From assembly GCF_036850765.1 (NCBI RefSeq), contig NC_089493.1:266898534-266962533 (forward strand): a stretch of 64,000 bases of DNA, given 5' to 3'. Positions 32,201 through 41,258 of the stretch are shown here, piece by piece; positions within the stretch are counted from its first letter, which is position 1, and each line of letters starts with the position of its first letter. Made by a program: the position numbers and the translations under genes. The notes under the pieces were generated by a model that was not told where the DNA came from, ran no database searches, and was given only the letters and a program-made list of their open reading frames with translations. The stretch is from Saccopteryx bilineata (taxonomy: Eukaryota > Chordata > Mammalia > Chiroptera > Emballonuridae).

Positions 32201-34014
32201 GCCCCTGGGCAAAGGCTTCCAGGCCACCTAGCCCTGCCTAAAGGGTTCTGCTTCTAGATAAGCTTAGATTTGGTACCTCTCTCTTGGGCCCCCCAGTGAT
32301 TCTCCCTGCCCCTCACTGTCTGAGAGAGATGGGTCTCCCTCCATTTAACTATCCATCCTGGGCCTGAAGGCAGCCTGTCCCCTAACCTCCCCTCCCCAGT
32401 GCACTCGGGGGTGGCCTTGGAGGACACAGAAGGAGCCTGGGGTGGCAGCTGCTGAGCCAGGCCAATACCCATTAAGAAGGTTGTCCAGGAAAATGTTCAA
32501 GGCTCTGCGGAACCCAAAGGGCTGGGGGTTGGCAGGACAGGTCACCTGCCAAACGAAGACTGGGCAGAGGGAGGGAGGAAGAGCAAGCCTTGATGGCAGG
32601 GCCCACCGTAACCAGAGTCCTCTCCCCTCTCCCCTCTCCCCTCTCCCCTCTCCCCTCTCCCCTCTCCCCTCTCCCTTCTCCCCTCTCCCCTCTCCCCTTT
32701 CCCCTCTCTCCTCTCCCCTCTTCACTCTCCCCTCTCCCCTCTCCCTTCTCCCCTCTCCCCTCTCCCCTCTTCTCTCTCCCCAGCAGATGATGACGATGCT
32801 AATTCCTATGAGAACGTGCTCATCTGCAAGCAGAAGCAGCCTGACTCAGGTGAGGCTGCCAGCCTGGAGCTGGACAGGGACTGGTGAGATCTGAAGTCTC
32901 CCTGGCCCAAGGGCATCATCCGCCTTGAAGCATAAAAGTTCACTGATCCGCCAGTGCTTTGGGTCAGGCACTGACTCCTGTCCCGGGAGGAGGCACCCTC
33001 ATCCTGGGCCTCAGTGGGACTGCTCTGTGGGATCCTTTCCTCCCCTGAGGGCTGCCCAGCTCGAGGGCACGGCATGCCTCGCTGAAGGGCCCATGGTGCC
33101 TCGCTGGCCAGTGGACTAGCCGTGGAGGCTTCCCCCTGCAGCCCTTCTCTCGGTTTCTCTCCCGGCAGGGGATGAAGACTCCGAGGATTATCAGAACTCA
33201 GCCTCCATCCAGCAGTGGCGGGAGTCCGTAAGGGTCGTGGGTATGTGGCCGGAGCAGGGGCTCCTGAGTGGTCAGCCTCAGCAGGCTCAGAGGACCCTGG
33301 CCCAGGAGGGTGGCAGGGAAGGGAGGCAGGAGTTGGGGAGGAGGACTGGGAAGGCCAGGCCGGGGTGAGCTCCCTGCAGCCAGGTCGGCTCATTTCACAG
33401 TGAGGCCTTCAGCACGTCAGCAGTGGCGCTGGCCAGGAACCGTGCCGGGAGGTATCCGGCAGCCATGGCCTCCTGAGGTCAGGTCCTGCTGGCCAGGAAC
33501 CGTGCCGGGAGGTATTCGGCAGCCATGGCCTCCTGAGGTCAGGTCCTGCTGGCCAGGAACCGTGCCGGGAGGTATTCGGCAGCCATGGCCTCCTGAGGTC
33601 AGGTCCTGCTGGCCAGGAACCGTGCCGGGAGGTATTCGGCAGCCATGGCCTCCTGAGGTCAGGTCCTGCTGGCCAGGCTGCTCACCAGCTGCACGGATGG
33701 AGTCCCGCTCTCTCTGCTTCCCGGGCAGCATAAATCTCTGGCAACTCCCAGAACAGGGACAGACAAACCGTCCACAGCAGCCTTTTCCTTCAGGCTGTTC
33801 TGTGACACCTGAGGGTTTGAGCCCCAGGTGGGAGCTCTGGTGGGAGCCCCAGGGAACAGGTCTGGCTGTGTCCATGCGAACCAACTGAGAATTTGCCTGC
33901 TGGTCCACAGGGCAAGTTCCGAAAGAAGCACCTCCGCCCCCTGCAGGAAGCCCAGAAGAGGATGACAGCGAGCCCGATTATGTGAACGAGGACGTGGCAG
34001 CCAGGGAAGCCTAG
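26176..34014 (+). CDS. LAT2: Linker for activation of T-cells family member 2 (NTAL/LAB), complete coding region
   Basis: LAT2 is a raft-associated transmembrane adaptor phosphorylated downstream of Fc- and B-cell receptors, recruiting GRB2. Exons: 26176-26269, 26752-26791, 29912-29955, 30136-30196, 30455-30492, 30893-30928, 31010-31040, 31582-31637, 32787-32849, 33169-33240, 33911-34014. Phases all agree and the 639 nt encode 212 aa plus stop. Visible features: a short N-terminus; a membrane segment at about residues 7-25; C25-x-x-C28 juxtamembrane palmitoylation motif; YxN tyrosines at Y99 (YQN), Y122 (YYN), Y141 (YEN), Y162 (YQN) and Y202 (YVN); and an acidic C-terminus. Human LAT2 is 243 aa; the difference is mainly a segment of about 30-40 residues after KQK, which I recall the shorter mouse protein (about 203 aa) also lacks. 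The start is chosen by alignment to the human N-terminus; the ATG follows an acceptor at 26154, so upstream untranslated exons must exist. Confidence 0.95.
26752..26791 (+). CDS. LAT2: LAT2 coding exon 2
   Basis: 40 nt, acceptor CTTGCAG, donor GTGAGT. It encodes GVKRSERIFERRS plus a split Met codon. The human residue pair IY is IF here, so one cytoplasmic tyrosine is absent. Confidence 0.9.
27220..27422 (-). mobile_element. SINE type D in LAT2
   Basis: Duplications CCCTTGGGGGATT at 27207-27219 and 27423-27435, with a (GA)n stretch at 27268-27296. Confidence 0.9.
27436..28510. other. LAT2 intron, unique DNA
   Basis: GC-rich, with a CA-rich patch at about 27910-28055. No exon is supported. 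Confidence 0.5.
28519..28881 (+). mobile_element. hAT-type MITE (363 bp) in LAT2 intron
   Basis: Ends CAGAGGTCCCCAAACT and AGTTTGGGGACCCCTG; perfect ATTTAGAG duplications at 28511-28518 and 28882-28889. Confidence 0.94.
29912..29955 (+). CDS. LAT2: LAT2 coding exon 3
   Basis: 44 nt, acceptor TTCCAG, donor GTGAGT. It encodes a segment ending GRTYS that aligns to human GSRTYS. Confidence 0.9.
30136..30196 (+). CDS. LAT2: LAT2 coding exon 4
   Basis: 61 nt, acceptor TTGCAG, donor GTAGGA. It encodes AGQAWPGPL, as in human, followed by a diverged stretch rich in Ala. Confidence 0.9.
30455..30492 (+). CDS. LAT2: LAT2 coding exon 5
   Basis: 38 nt, acceptor CTGCAG, donor GTGAGT. It encodes KDKLLRFSPSLE, aligned to human KDKLLQFYPSLE; the human Tyr is Ser here. 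Confidence 0.9.
30893..30928 (+). CDS. LAT2: LAT2 coding exon 6
   Basis: 36 nt, acceptor TTCCAG, donor GTAGGT. It encodes SSRYQNFSK with the YQN motif at Y99. The split codon at the 3' border reads AGA (Arg), where human has Gly. Confidence 0.88.
31010..31040 (+). CDS. LAT2: LAT2 coding exon 7
   Basis: 31 nt, acceptor CTGCAG, donor GTGAGT. It encodes SRHGSDAAY, aligned to human SRHGSEEAY. Confidence 0.9.
31310..31410. mobile_element. MIR relic in LAT2 intron
   Basis: 'cagatgggcaaactgaggc' and 'ctagggtcacatggcaagg' are MIR-like. Confidence 0.55.
31582..31637 (+). CDS. LAT2: LAT2 coding exon 8
   Basis: 56 nt, acceptor TTTCCAG, donor GTGAGG. It encodes INPITTDYYNWEKFQKPQE, with the YYNW motif. 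Confidence 0.91.
32617..32780 (+). repeat. (CCCTCT)n hexanucleotide tract acting as LAT2 polypyrimidine tract
   Basis: About 27 imperfect units with a single A (32724) and no G, running straight into the LAT2 exon 9 acceptor. Confidence 0.97.
32724..32724 (+). promoter_or_regulatory. Probable branch-point adenine for LAT2 exon 9
   Basis: The only adenine within the 165 nt before the acceptor. It lies in TTCAC, which fits the yUnAy branch consensus, 58 nt before the first AG. Confidence 0.5.
32787..32849 (+). CDS. LAT2: LAT2 coding exon 9 (tandem NAGNAG acceptor; alternative start 32784)
   Basis: Donor GTGAGG after 32849. The acceptor reads CAGCAG at 32781-32786. Using the second AG gives EDDDD; using the first inserts one Ala (EADDDD). 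It encodes the GRB2-type site SYENV at Y141. A 165-nt pyrimidine tract lies directly upstream. Confidence 0.91.
33169..33240 (+). CDS. LAT2: LAT2 coding exon 10
   Basis: 72 nt, acceptor CGGCAG, donor GTATGT. It encodes GDEDSEDYQNSASIQQWRES and four more residues. Y162 is the family YQNS site. Confidence 0.92.
33428..33677. repeat. 60-bp minisatellite, four copies plus a partial fifth
   Basis: Unit begins GCTGGCCAGGAACCGTGCCG. Copies 2-4 are identical and copy 1 differs by one base (TATCCGG for TATTCGG). It lies in the last coding intron of LAT2. Confidence 0.98.
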
Positions 34015-34031
34015 GGCACACCTGGGAGAAG
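33911..34031 (+). CDS. LAT2: LAT2 last coding exon with stop at 34012-34014
   Basis: Acceptor CCACAG. It encodes the proline-rich and acidic tail with PDYVNED (Y202) and ends AAREA. A GAG/GTACAC donor follows at 34032, 17 nt past the stop, so a 3'UTR intron is likely; that distance is too short to trigger nonsense-mediated decay. Confidence 0.88.
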
Positions 34032-34329
34032 GTACACCTGCCTCCGTGCAGGGTGGTGGCCTCACTGGCCGGAGGGGCCCATTCCAAGGGAGAAGATGAG
34101 CTCTTGGGCTGGAGGAGCATGGTGGGGGCCAAGGGGCAGCACCCATGGGTGCTGAAAGGGGATGATGGCTCTGCAGGGTGCCGGGCCTCCAATGCAGTGT
34201 CTGCCCATCCTGCACCCAACTCCCTGGCAGACTTGGTGAGGGGACAGGTTCACAGCAAGCACAAGGGTCTCAGCCCCGCTGTCAGGCGGAGATGGCTGGT
34301 GAAGTCGTTGGGTGAAGGTGGGCTTTGGG

Positions 34330-34690
34330 TGGGACCCTGCGACCTTGGGGGAGTGACTTAATCTCCTCGGGCCTATTTCCTCACTTGCAAAATGGAGCTC
34401 ATGGGATCTGTGTCTTAGATAAGACACTGTACCTAAACCATGGGCCCAGCAGGACTGGGCCAGTGTTGGACTCAGAAACAGGAAGCAGGACAGGGAGAAG
34501 ATGGTACTGCTGACAATAGTGGCTGTACGATTAAGCAGCCACTTTTCTGGCCAGCATAACATGGTGCTAAGTGCTCACACACACCATCTTCTGCCGCCAC
34601 AAAGGCACCTAACACTAAGCCATCTGCCCAAGGTCACACTCAGAATAAGTGGAGGGGAAGTCGGAGTGGCAGGATCCACCCCAGAGCCCT
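34330..34690. mobile_element. MIR-type relics in the LAT2 3' intron
   Basis: 'gcgaccttgggggagtgact' and 'cctcacttgcaaaatggagc' at 34340-34400, and 'gcccaaggtcacactcagaa' near 34625-34645. Confidence 0.5.
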
Positions 34691-35311
34691 TGTAGGCTGT
34701 CTAAGGTCCCCACCTGAGGAGCACAGGCAGCCCTCTCAGTGGGTGGCCGTCCCGGCTGGTCGGGAGTCAGCCACAGAAGGTGGAGCTCAGAAGTACAGAG
34801 ACCCACTTTTCTTTCATTCACCCAATATTTACCACACCTGTCAGGGGCAAGACCTGCCTTGGGTGCCGGGGACATAGTAATGAACACAATACACAAAATG
34901 CCTGGCATTGTGGGGGGAGGGAGACAACAGATACCCACAGGCTAAGAGAGAGCAGAGAGGAAATACTGCATTCTAGATGGTGGGAAGTCCTGCAGAGACC
35001 AACACGGCAGCAGGGAAGGGACAGGGAGGAAGGGGGACCATGAAGTAGGGGGGCCAGGGAAGCCTTCTGGAGGCCCCCTCTCGCCCTCTGGGGCAGGGCA
35101 CCCAGGCAGAGGGACAGCAGAGGCATGCTCAGAGGCTCTGACAACAGCAGGAGGTGGGACGGTGGGGGTGGAGGTCAGTCATGCAGGGCCAGCACCTGAG
35201 TTCTGTCTGAGGTTTGGGGGTGGGAAGGGGGAACATGGGAAGGTTTGAAACACAAGAGTGACTTGATATGTCTAAAGAATCAATGGCTACTGAGTAGAGC
35301 AATGACTATAG

Positions 35312-35590
35312 TCAGCCCTCCAAAGCCATACATTCAACAAACCTCATATGCAAAATATTTGAGGGGGAAAAAAATCTCAGAAAGTTCCCAAAAGCAAAAC
35401 TGGAATTTGCTGCATGCTGAGCACTATACTGAATTCACACAAGTGATGTGTAGCCTATACGCAAATACATCATTTTTACATAAGGACTTAAACACCCTCA
35501 GGTTTTGATATCTGGTGGGGTGAGTGTGTGGTTGGGGGGTGACAATCCTGGAATCAATCCCCTGAGGATACCAAGGGACAGTTACACAGG
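35312..35590. mobile_element. Tigger-type DNA transposon relic
   Basis: 'cagccctccaaagccataca', 'cagaaagttcccaaaagc' and 'atcccctgaggataccaag' fit a decayed Tigger-like non-autonomous element. Confidence 0.55.
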
Positions 35591-36141
35591 GGGGCAGCAA
35601 GGGCAGCAGGGAGACCAGTGAGTTGAGTCCAGACAAAAGGTGCCACGTTGGCCCAGGGAGGCAGTGGGAGAGGAAGATACTGAATGTTTTTGCAGTAACC
35701 CTGACGCCCTGCACGTGGTGTGAGGCGGAGGAACTGGGAAGGACCGCAGGTTTTTGCCTGAGCAATAGAGGTTTTCTCTGTCGACCGAGGTCTGGGAGGC
35801 TCCAGGCGCAGCGAGTTTTGGGGGCAAAGCCAGTTTATTTCCGGGCCTGTTCTTTGCAGAGGCCCGTGCGGGGGAAAATATAGAATGGGCGGACATTGGC
35901 GCCTGGAGTCAGGGAGAAGTCGGGCTGGAGACTGACGTTGAGGACAGGCTGGGATGAGCCAGGACCAGAGCGCAGTCAGGATTTCACACGAAAAGTGGAA
36001 GTTCCAGGAAGAAACTCAGCTTGATGGGGCTGTGGGAGTGAGCTGAACATCGGCCACCACTGGGCATCCCTCCCCTTACTGAGCCAGTCACTCCCGCACG
36101 AGGGGACAGGGTGCTAGCCAAAACAAACCTCTTCCTTTTAG

Positions 36142-36975
36142 CCAACCATTTCCATCTTCACTGAAGGAGCCAAGGAACCCAAAGCTTATAGGAATGTTTA
36201 CCGTCTCTCAACCATCACTTCTTCAGTTGCTCGACCTCTGGACCCCACCAGTTATTCACGGGAGGTGCACCAACAGGTCCCGAGGACCACCCCTCTGGCC
36301 TCGCGGGCCCGGCCTGAGGAAGGCAGCTACACGTGGAATCAGCTTCTCCGCGGCTGGGCAGGAGCCTGGCGCCGAGGGCAGTGCAGCTCCTGTGGCAACT
36401 GAATGCCCAGCACCGAGGACAAGCCGCGCCCCCACCCCGTACCTAAAACATCACTGGATACTGGTCTTTACGTCCTTTTTTGCTTTGGATTTGGGTCCCA
36501 AATTGCTTCCCAAGGTCGGTTGCCGGGATTGTCTTGTGATCGATAGGCTTGTACAATTAATTTATATAGATGGAGCCCTATTTAATATTCTACACTCCAG
36601 GGTAGATTTTGTCTGTCTTGTCTCCTGTAAGCATTACACATTCTCACCTCAGCAGGCATGCAGGGGGGAGCCCTGGGGCGTCTTTCTCTGGGCCTCAGTT
36701 CCCTGGAGGAGAGATGAGGTTACAGCCACCCGCATGCCTCTTCAGTGGACATATCCGGCGGACAAAGTGCAGAAGGGGCAAGCTGGGCAGAGCAGTGGTG
36801 CCCCTGTTGCCCTGAACCCCTCTGCTCCACGGATGGCCTCAGCTCAGCTGACTGGACAGTGTGACTGTCTCATGGGAATGGCGGAGGTCCAAAGGGACCT
36901 TGAGCCAGAAAAGCCAGTCAGGGGAAAATGCCTCCCCCAGTTGAAGCATCTCAATAAACCTTTTCAGTTTAAGAG
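36142..36975 (+). other. LAT2: Probable terminal 3'UTR exon of LAT2
   Basis: A good acceptor (CTTCCTTTTAG) ends at 36141 and an AATAAA lies at 36953. The span is unique sequence. It is paired with the donor at 34032 by inference; I recognise no conserved sequence within it. Confidence 0.5.
36953..36958 (+). promoter_or_regulatory. LAT2: Poly(A) signal AATAAA, probably of LAT2
   Basis: Canonical hexamer followed by T-rich DNA, upstream of the convergent RFC2 gene. Confidence 0.55.
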
Positions 36976-38095
36976 CAGTTCTCCAGTATCTGCTTTCCCT
37001 GCTTCGTGTACAGCCAAGGGAGCGAGCCAGCCTCGTTCCACAGAGAGGAACCGAGGCCTGGAGATGCCTGGGACAGGGCTTTGGGCCTCGAGTCCAGCTC
37101 TTTTCCAGGATGCCACACCAATTCTTTCCATGAGAAATTAATGCCCCAAGTTAGGAAATTTGAAAAAAAAAAAATTTAGAACACAACTGTTGGCCGCTTG
37201 TCACTTTAAACCCCGAAGCCCTGACCTCACAAGCACAGGGGCGAGCTTAGACCTGAGCAGGGAGGGTGGTAGGGCTTCCAGGAGGCTCCAGGCAGGGGGT
37301 GGGCCCTTTCTCCATTACAGGTGTGGAAACCTTGTCTCAACTGGGCCCCCCACTTACAAACTGGACACAATCACTCTTTCACCTCACTGGGATCCCGAGT
37401 CAACAAAAAATGAAGATCGAGAAATTGTGTATTTTGTAAAACACCTTGCAGTTTTTGAGAACATTTTTTCCCTCTTAACTAAAACCCAAACCCGAAGAGC
37501 CAATAATCTCAGAGCCCGTGTCCCCATCCAACAGTGTGGCTTGGGTAGGTGACTTAACCAGCCCAGGAGGGAGGGCACTACGAAGTGTCAAGTGTTGGCA
37601 GGCCCTTCCCCTCCCGCTTCCTCCTATCTCAGAGGTTCAGGCTAGAGCACCAGAGCCGCTGCTGGCCAGGCTTGGGCAGGGGGAAAAGCAAACGGGCCCC
37701 CGCAGTGGTTCCAGGACTGTGGGCAGCTTGGGCACACATGGCCACACAGCGGAGGCCCTTGGTCCAGGGGCCCACAGGGCAGGAAGAGCCAGCACCTCAC
37801 GTAAGTGTTCCCAAAGCTTTTCAGTATACCACTAATCACAGAAGCTGAGGCACTCCCAACCCTCTCCCCCCGAAACACCACTCTAAAATGACCTCTGGGA
37901 TCTGCTTCAGATCAGTTCCTGAGTGGGCGGCTGGCAGGAATAGAGGAAACAAGGTTGGCCATGTGTTGGTATAATTAAGTTGGATGAGTATGTGAAAGGT
38001 ATCCTGTATCGTTGCTTCATGTACAAATGATATTTTTCATAATTAAAAAAAAGATACAGTGCCTTGCAATTCTACAAGTTAATATAAAACCCATG
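36976..38095. other. LAT2-RFC2 intergenic DNA, left part
   Basis: Unique sequence; I see no gene. A chance frame from the LAT2 3' exon runs to 37141. Confidence 0.5.
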
Positions 38096-38290
38096 GGGGC
38101 CTGTCCTGTGGTGGGTGGTGCAGTGAATAATGCGTCAACCTGGAACACTGAGGTCACCAGTTCGAAACCTTGGACTTGCCTCATCAAGGCACATATGGGA
38201 GTTGATGCTTCCTGCTCTTCACCCCGCTCTTCTCTCTCTCTTCCTCCCTCCCTGCTCTCTAAAATGAATAAATAAAATCTTAAAAATAAA
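38096..38290 (+). mobile_element. SINE type D
   Basis: 'cctgtggtgggtggtgcagtg', 'caaggcacatatgggagttg' and an AATAAAATCTTAAAA tail. Confidence 0.85.
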
Positions 38291-38577
38291 ATACCCATTG
38301 GGAAATTCTAAAGCGACAAGTACTGCACAGCAGAGGCCGCATGGCGGGAGCCTCGCTGTGCTGATTGCACCACTTTCCTCGGTGACCCCTGCAAGTCCTT
38401 TCTGAAGGGTTCATGGCCTCAGCTTGTTCTGATTTTTTTCTCCCTCTTCTATTTAGAAATTAAATTTAATGGGGTGACTTTGATCAATAAGAGTACATAC
38501 GTTTCAGGTAAACATCTCTATAGCATTTGAACTGTTGATTGTGTGGTGTGCCGACCACCCAAGATCAAATCATTTTC

Positions 38578-38770
38578 TTTTTTCTTTTTTTATTTATTCA
38601 TTTTATTAGAGAGAGAGAAGAGAGAGAGAGAAAGAGATAGAGAGAACAGAGGGAGGAGAAGGAAGCATCAACTCCCATATGTGCCTTGACCGGGCAAGCC
38701 CAGGGTTTCAAAAAAGCAACCTCAGCATTCCAGGTCAATGCTTTACCCAGTGTGCCACCACAGGTCAGGC
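38578..38770 (-). mobile_element. SINE type D
   Basis: Duplications TCAAATCATTTTC at 38565-38577 and 38771-38783. Confidence 0.9.
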
Positions 38771-39069
38771 TCAAATCATTTTCCTTCACTGTATATTTGT
38801 CTCTCTTTACTTCCCCCCCCCATAACCACTTCACTTTTATCTATGTCCATGAGTCTCAGTTTTATACCCCCTCTGGTTTAGAAAACCAGAAGTTTTCTAA
38901 ATAGTAAATTACAACATACCCTGCCCTCAACCCATGGAACTGTTCACTAGGCACCTAAAAAAACAGATTAGCTTGTCTAGTCTATTATATCCTTATCTAC
39001 TTGTAGGGTGCAAGGGGCATGCAGACAGGAAGCTGGCTTTCTTTGTGGCCTTGCGTTGCCACATTATTG

Positions 39070-39346
39070 CTGACAAAACTGTACGGTTTTATTAGCTAAA
39101 ATGCCAACACATGCCCAGACTGGGTGCCATGCCCTGGAGGTTCTCTGGGGCCTTCCCCTGTCACCACTCCCGAGCCTGGGGCTGAATGCAGATGCTCCTG
39201 GAGACGTGCAGAAGCACCAGGAAGACAGGACATGTTAAAGAAAGGCGGGTTCCAATGCCCGTCGGGGCAGCATTTTTTCCCAGAGCGGAAGGCTATGACT
39301 CCTGTCTCTCTGGGCTCCCTGTAACCCGGGGAGTGACTCCTGCACG
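39070..39346 (-). other. RFC2: RFC2 3' untranslated region
   Basis: Unique sequence between the stop codon and an AATAAA on the minus strand (39093-39088). The end point is inferred. Confidence 0.65.
39088..39093 (-). promoter_or_regulatory. RFC2: Poly(A) signal AATAAA of RFC2
   Basis: TTTATT on the plus strand, about 255 nt past the stop; T/GT-rich DNA follows in the transcript direction. Confidence 0.65.
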
Positions 39347-39457
39347 CTAGCTGGCCACCGGGGCCATTGTCTTCTGACACAGCCTGGCCAGCAGCCCTGC
39401 CATCTGCAGGAGGGAGTTCACACCTTCTGCTATCTTCATGTGAGTGTATCCAATTTC
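39347..39457 (-). CDS. RFC2: RFC2 exon 11 with stop codon
   Basis: Acceptor TTTTTCAG; TAG stop at 39349-39347. It encodes [18 protein letters not shown] and ends KTMAPVAS, as in human. Confidence 0.96.
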   Translation of the reverse strand, partial: EIGYTHMKIAEGVNSLLQMAGLLARLCQKTMAPVAS

Positions 39458-41227
39458 CTGAAAAAACAAAAAAACAAAACAAAAACAATCAAATTTAAAG
39501 ATGGTTAATTAGCGGGGGAGGAATTTATTTTTTAAAATCTGTACTAATGGTTTACTCAAAATTGAGGCAATGACCTCAGAATCCAACTAGAAAATGAACT
39601 CTAAGTTGTCATGGATTATGTTTAACTGAAGTCCAATGTATTTCTTAAAAGGATGTTGATTTTTCTTTGTAAGATACTGTTAAGAAAATACAAAAAAAAT
39701 ATAAAAAGTGAGGCAATATTAAGATGTTTATAAAACACACATCTGATAAAAGACTCGCATCCAGAATATATAAAGAACTCTTAAAACTCAATAATAAGAA
39801 AACAACCCAGCCTCGCTAGGCGGTGGCGCAGTGGATAGAGTGTCGGAATAGGATGCAGAGGACCCAGGTTCAAAACCCCAAGGTTGACAGCTTGAGCGCG
39901 GGCTCATCTGGTTTGAGCAAGGCTCACCAGCTTGAGCCCAAAGTCACTGGCTTGAGCACGGGGTCACTCACTCTGCTGTAGCCCCCAGGTCAAAGCACAT
40001 ATGAGAAAGCAATCAATGAACAACTAAGGTGCCGCAACAAAAGAGTTGATGTTTCTCATCTCTCTCTCCCTTCCTGTCTGTCTGTCCCTATCTGTCCCTC
40101 TGTCTCTGTCACAAAAAAACAAAACAAAAAACAAACAAACAAAAAACTGGGTAGATTTCAACAGATGTTTCATCAAAGAAGATTTTGGATGGCAAATAAG
40201 CACATGAAAAAGTGCTCATTAGTTACTGGGAAATGCAAATTAAAGCCATTAGGTACCACTACATACCTATTAGATTGGCTCTGGAAAGCCAACTGAGTGT
40301 TCCAAGTGCTGGCTGGGACGTGGGTCAGCTGAAATGCTCACACCCTGCTGCTGGCATACAGAATGCTCCAGCCACTTTAGAAAAGTTTGGCAGTTTCTTA
40401 TAAAGTTAAACTTACACTTACCTTTCAACCAAGCAATCTCACCTCCACACAGTGGGATATTACTGAGCAATAAAAAGGAATGATCCACTGACACTCGCAG
40501 CAAAAACAAGAACAAATCCAAAATGCATTCAGCTAAGTGAAAAAAGCCAGACTCAAAAGCCTACATTCCTGCACGATTCCATTTGTATGACATTCTGGAA
40601 AATTCTGTCCCCCAAACAGAAGTAGATCAGTGGTTTCCAGGTTCTAGAGGGAAGAACTGACTACATACAGGCACATAAATTTGAGGGGATTAGAGAGTTG
40701 TGTTTACATGACTGAATGATTTTGTTAACAGAATGCATCTAAGAGGCTAAATTTTACTCTGTATAAATTATACCTCAATTAATCTGACCTTAAAGATGAA
40801 TAAACAAACAAATCTCTAATGAAGGTCATCCTAGCCCTGGCCGGGTAGCTCAGTTCGTTATAGCACTCTCCCATATGCCAAGGTTGTGGGTTCAATCCCC
40901 AGTCAGGGCACACACAAGAATCAACCAGTGAATGCATAAATAAGTAGAACAATAAATCGATGTTTCTCTCTCTCTTTAAAATCAATAATTTTTTTTTAAT
41001 ATATAAAAAAAAGAGCCTGACCTGTGGTAGCGCAGTGGATAAAGCATCGACCTGGAAATGCTGAGGTCGCTGGTTCAAAACCCTGGGCTTGCCTGGTCAA
41101 GGCGCATATGGGAGTTGATGCTTCCAGCTCCTCCCCCCCTGTCTCTGTCTCTCTCTGTCCCTCTCTGTCTCCTCTCTAAAATGAATAAATAAAATAAAAT
41201 AATTTAAATAAATAAATAAAAAAAATA

Positions 41228-41258
<31 letters not shown>

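Noticed and set aside
32442..32894. Frames rich in SPLP repeats or poly-acidic repeats on the other strand
   Set aside because: Pure translation of the (CCCTCT)n tract and its flanks.
32850..33168. Search for the extra human LAT2 segment as an exon
   Set aside because: No phase-compatible exon with matching residues was visible; the joined neighbouring exons already give a full frame.
33428..33677. CRISPR-like regular repeat
   Set aside because: Adjacent 60-bp units with no spacers, in a mammalian intron: a minisatellite.
33268..33908. Frames of 206 (plus) and 163 (minus) codons
   Set aside because: They are kept open by the 60-bp minisatellite, whose length is a multiple of three. They overlap the LAT2 intron and exhibit repeat-only content.
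36194..37141. 315-codon open frame, the longest in the window
   Set aside because: It starts inside the probable LAT2 3'UTR exon and runs past the AATAAA at 36953. It shows no recognisable domain and its composition is that of unique non-coding DNA.
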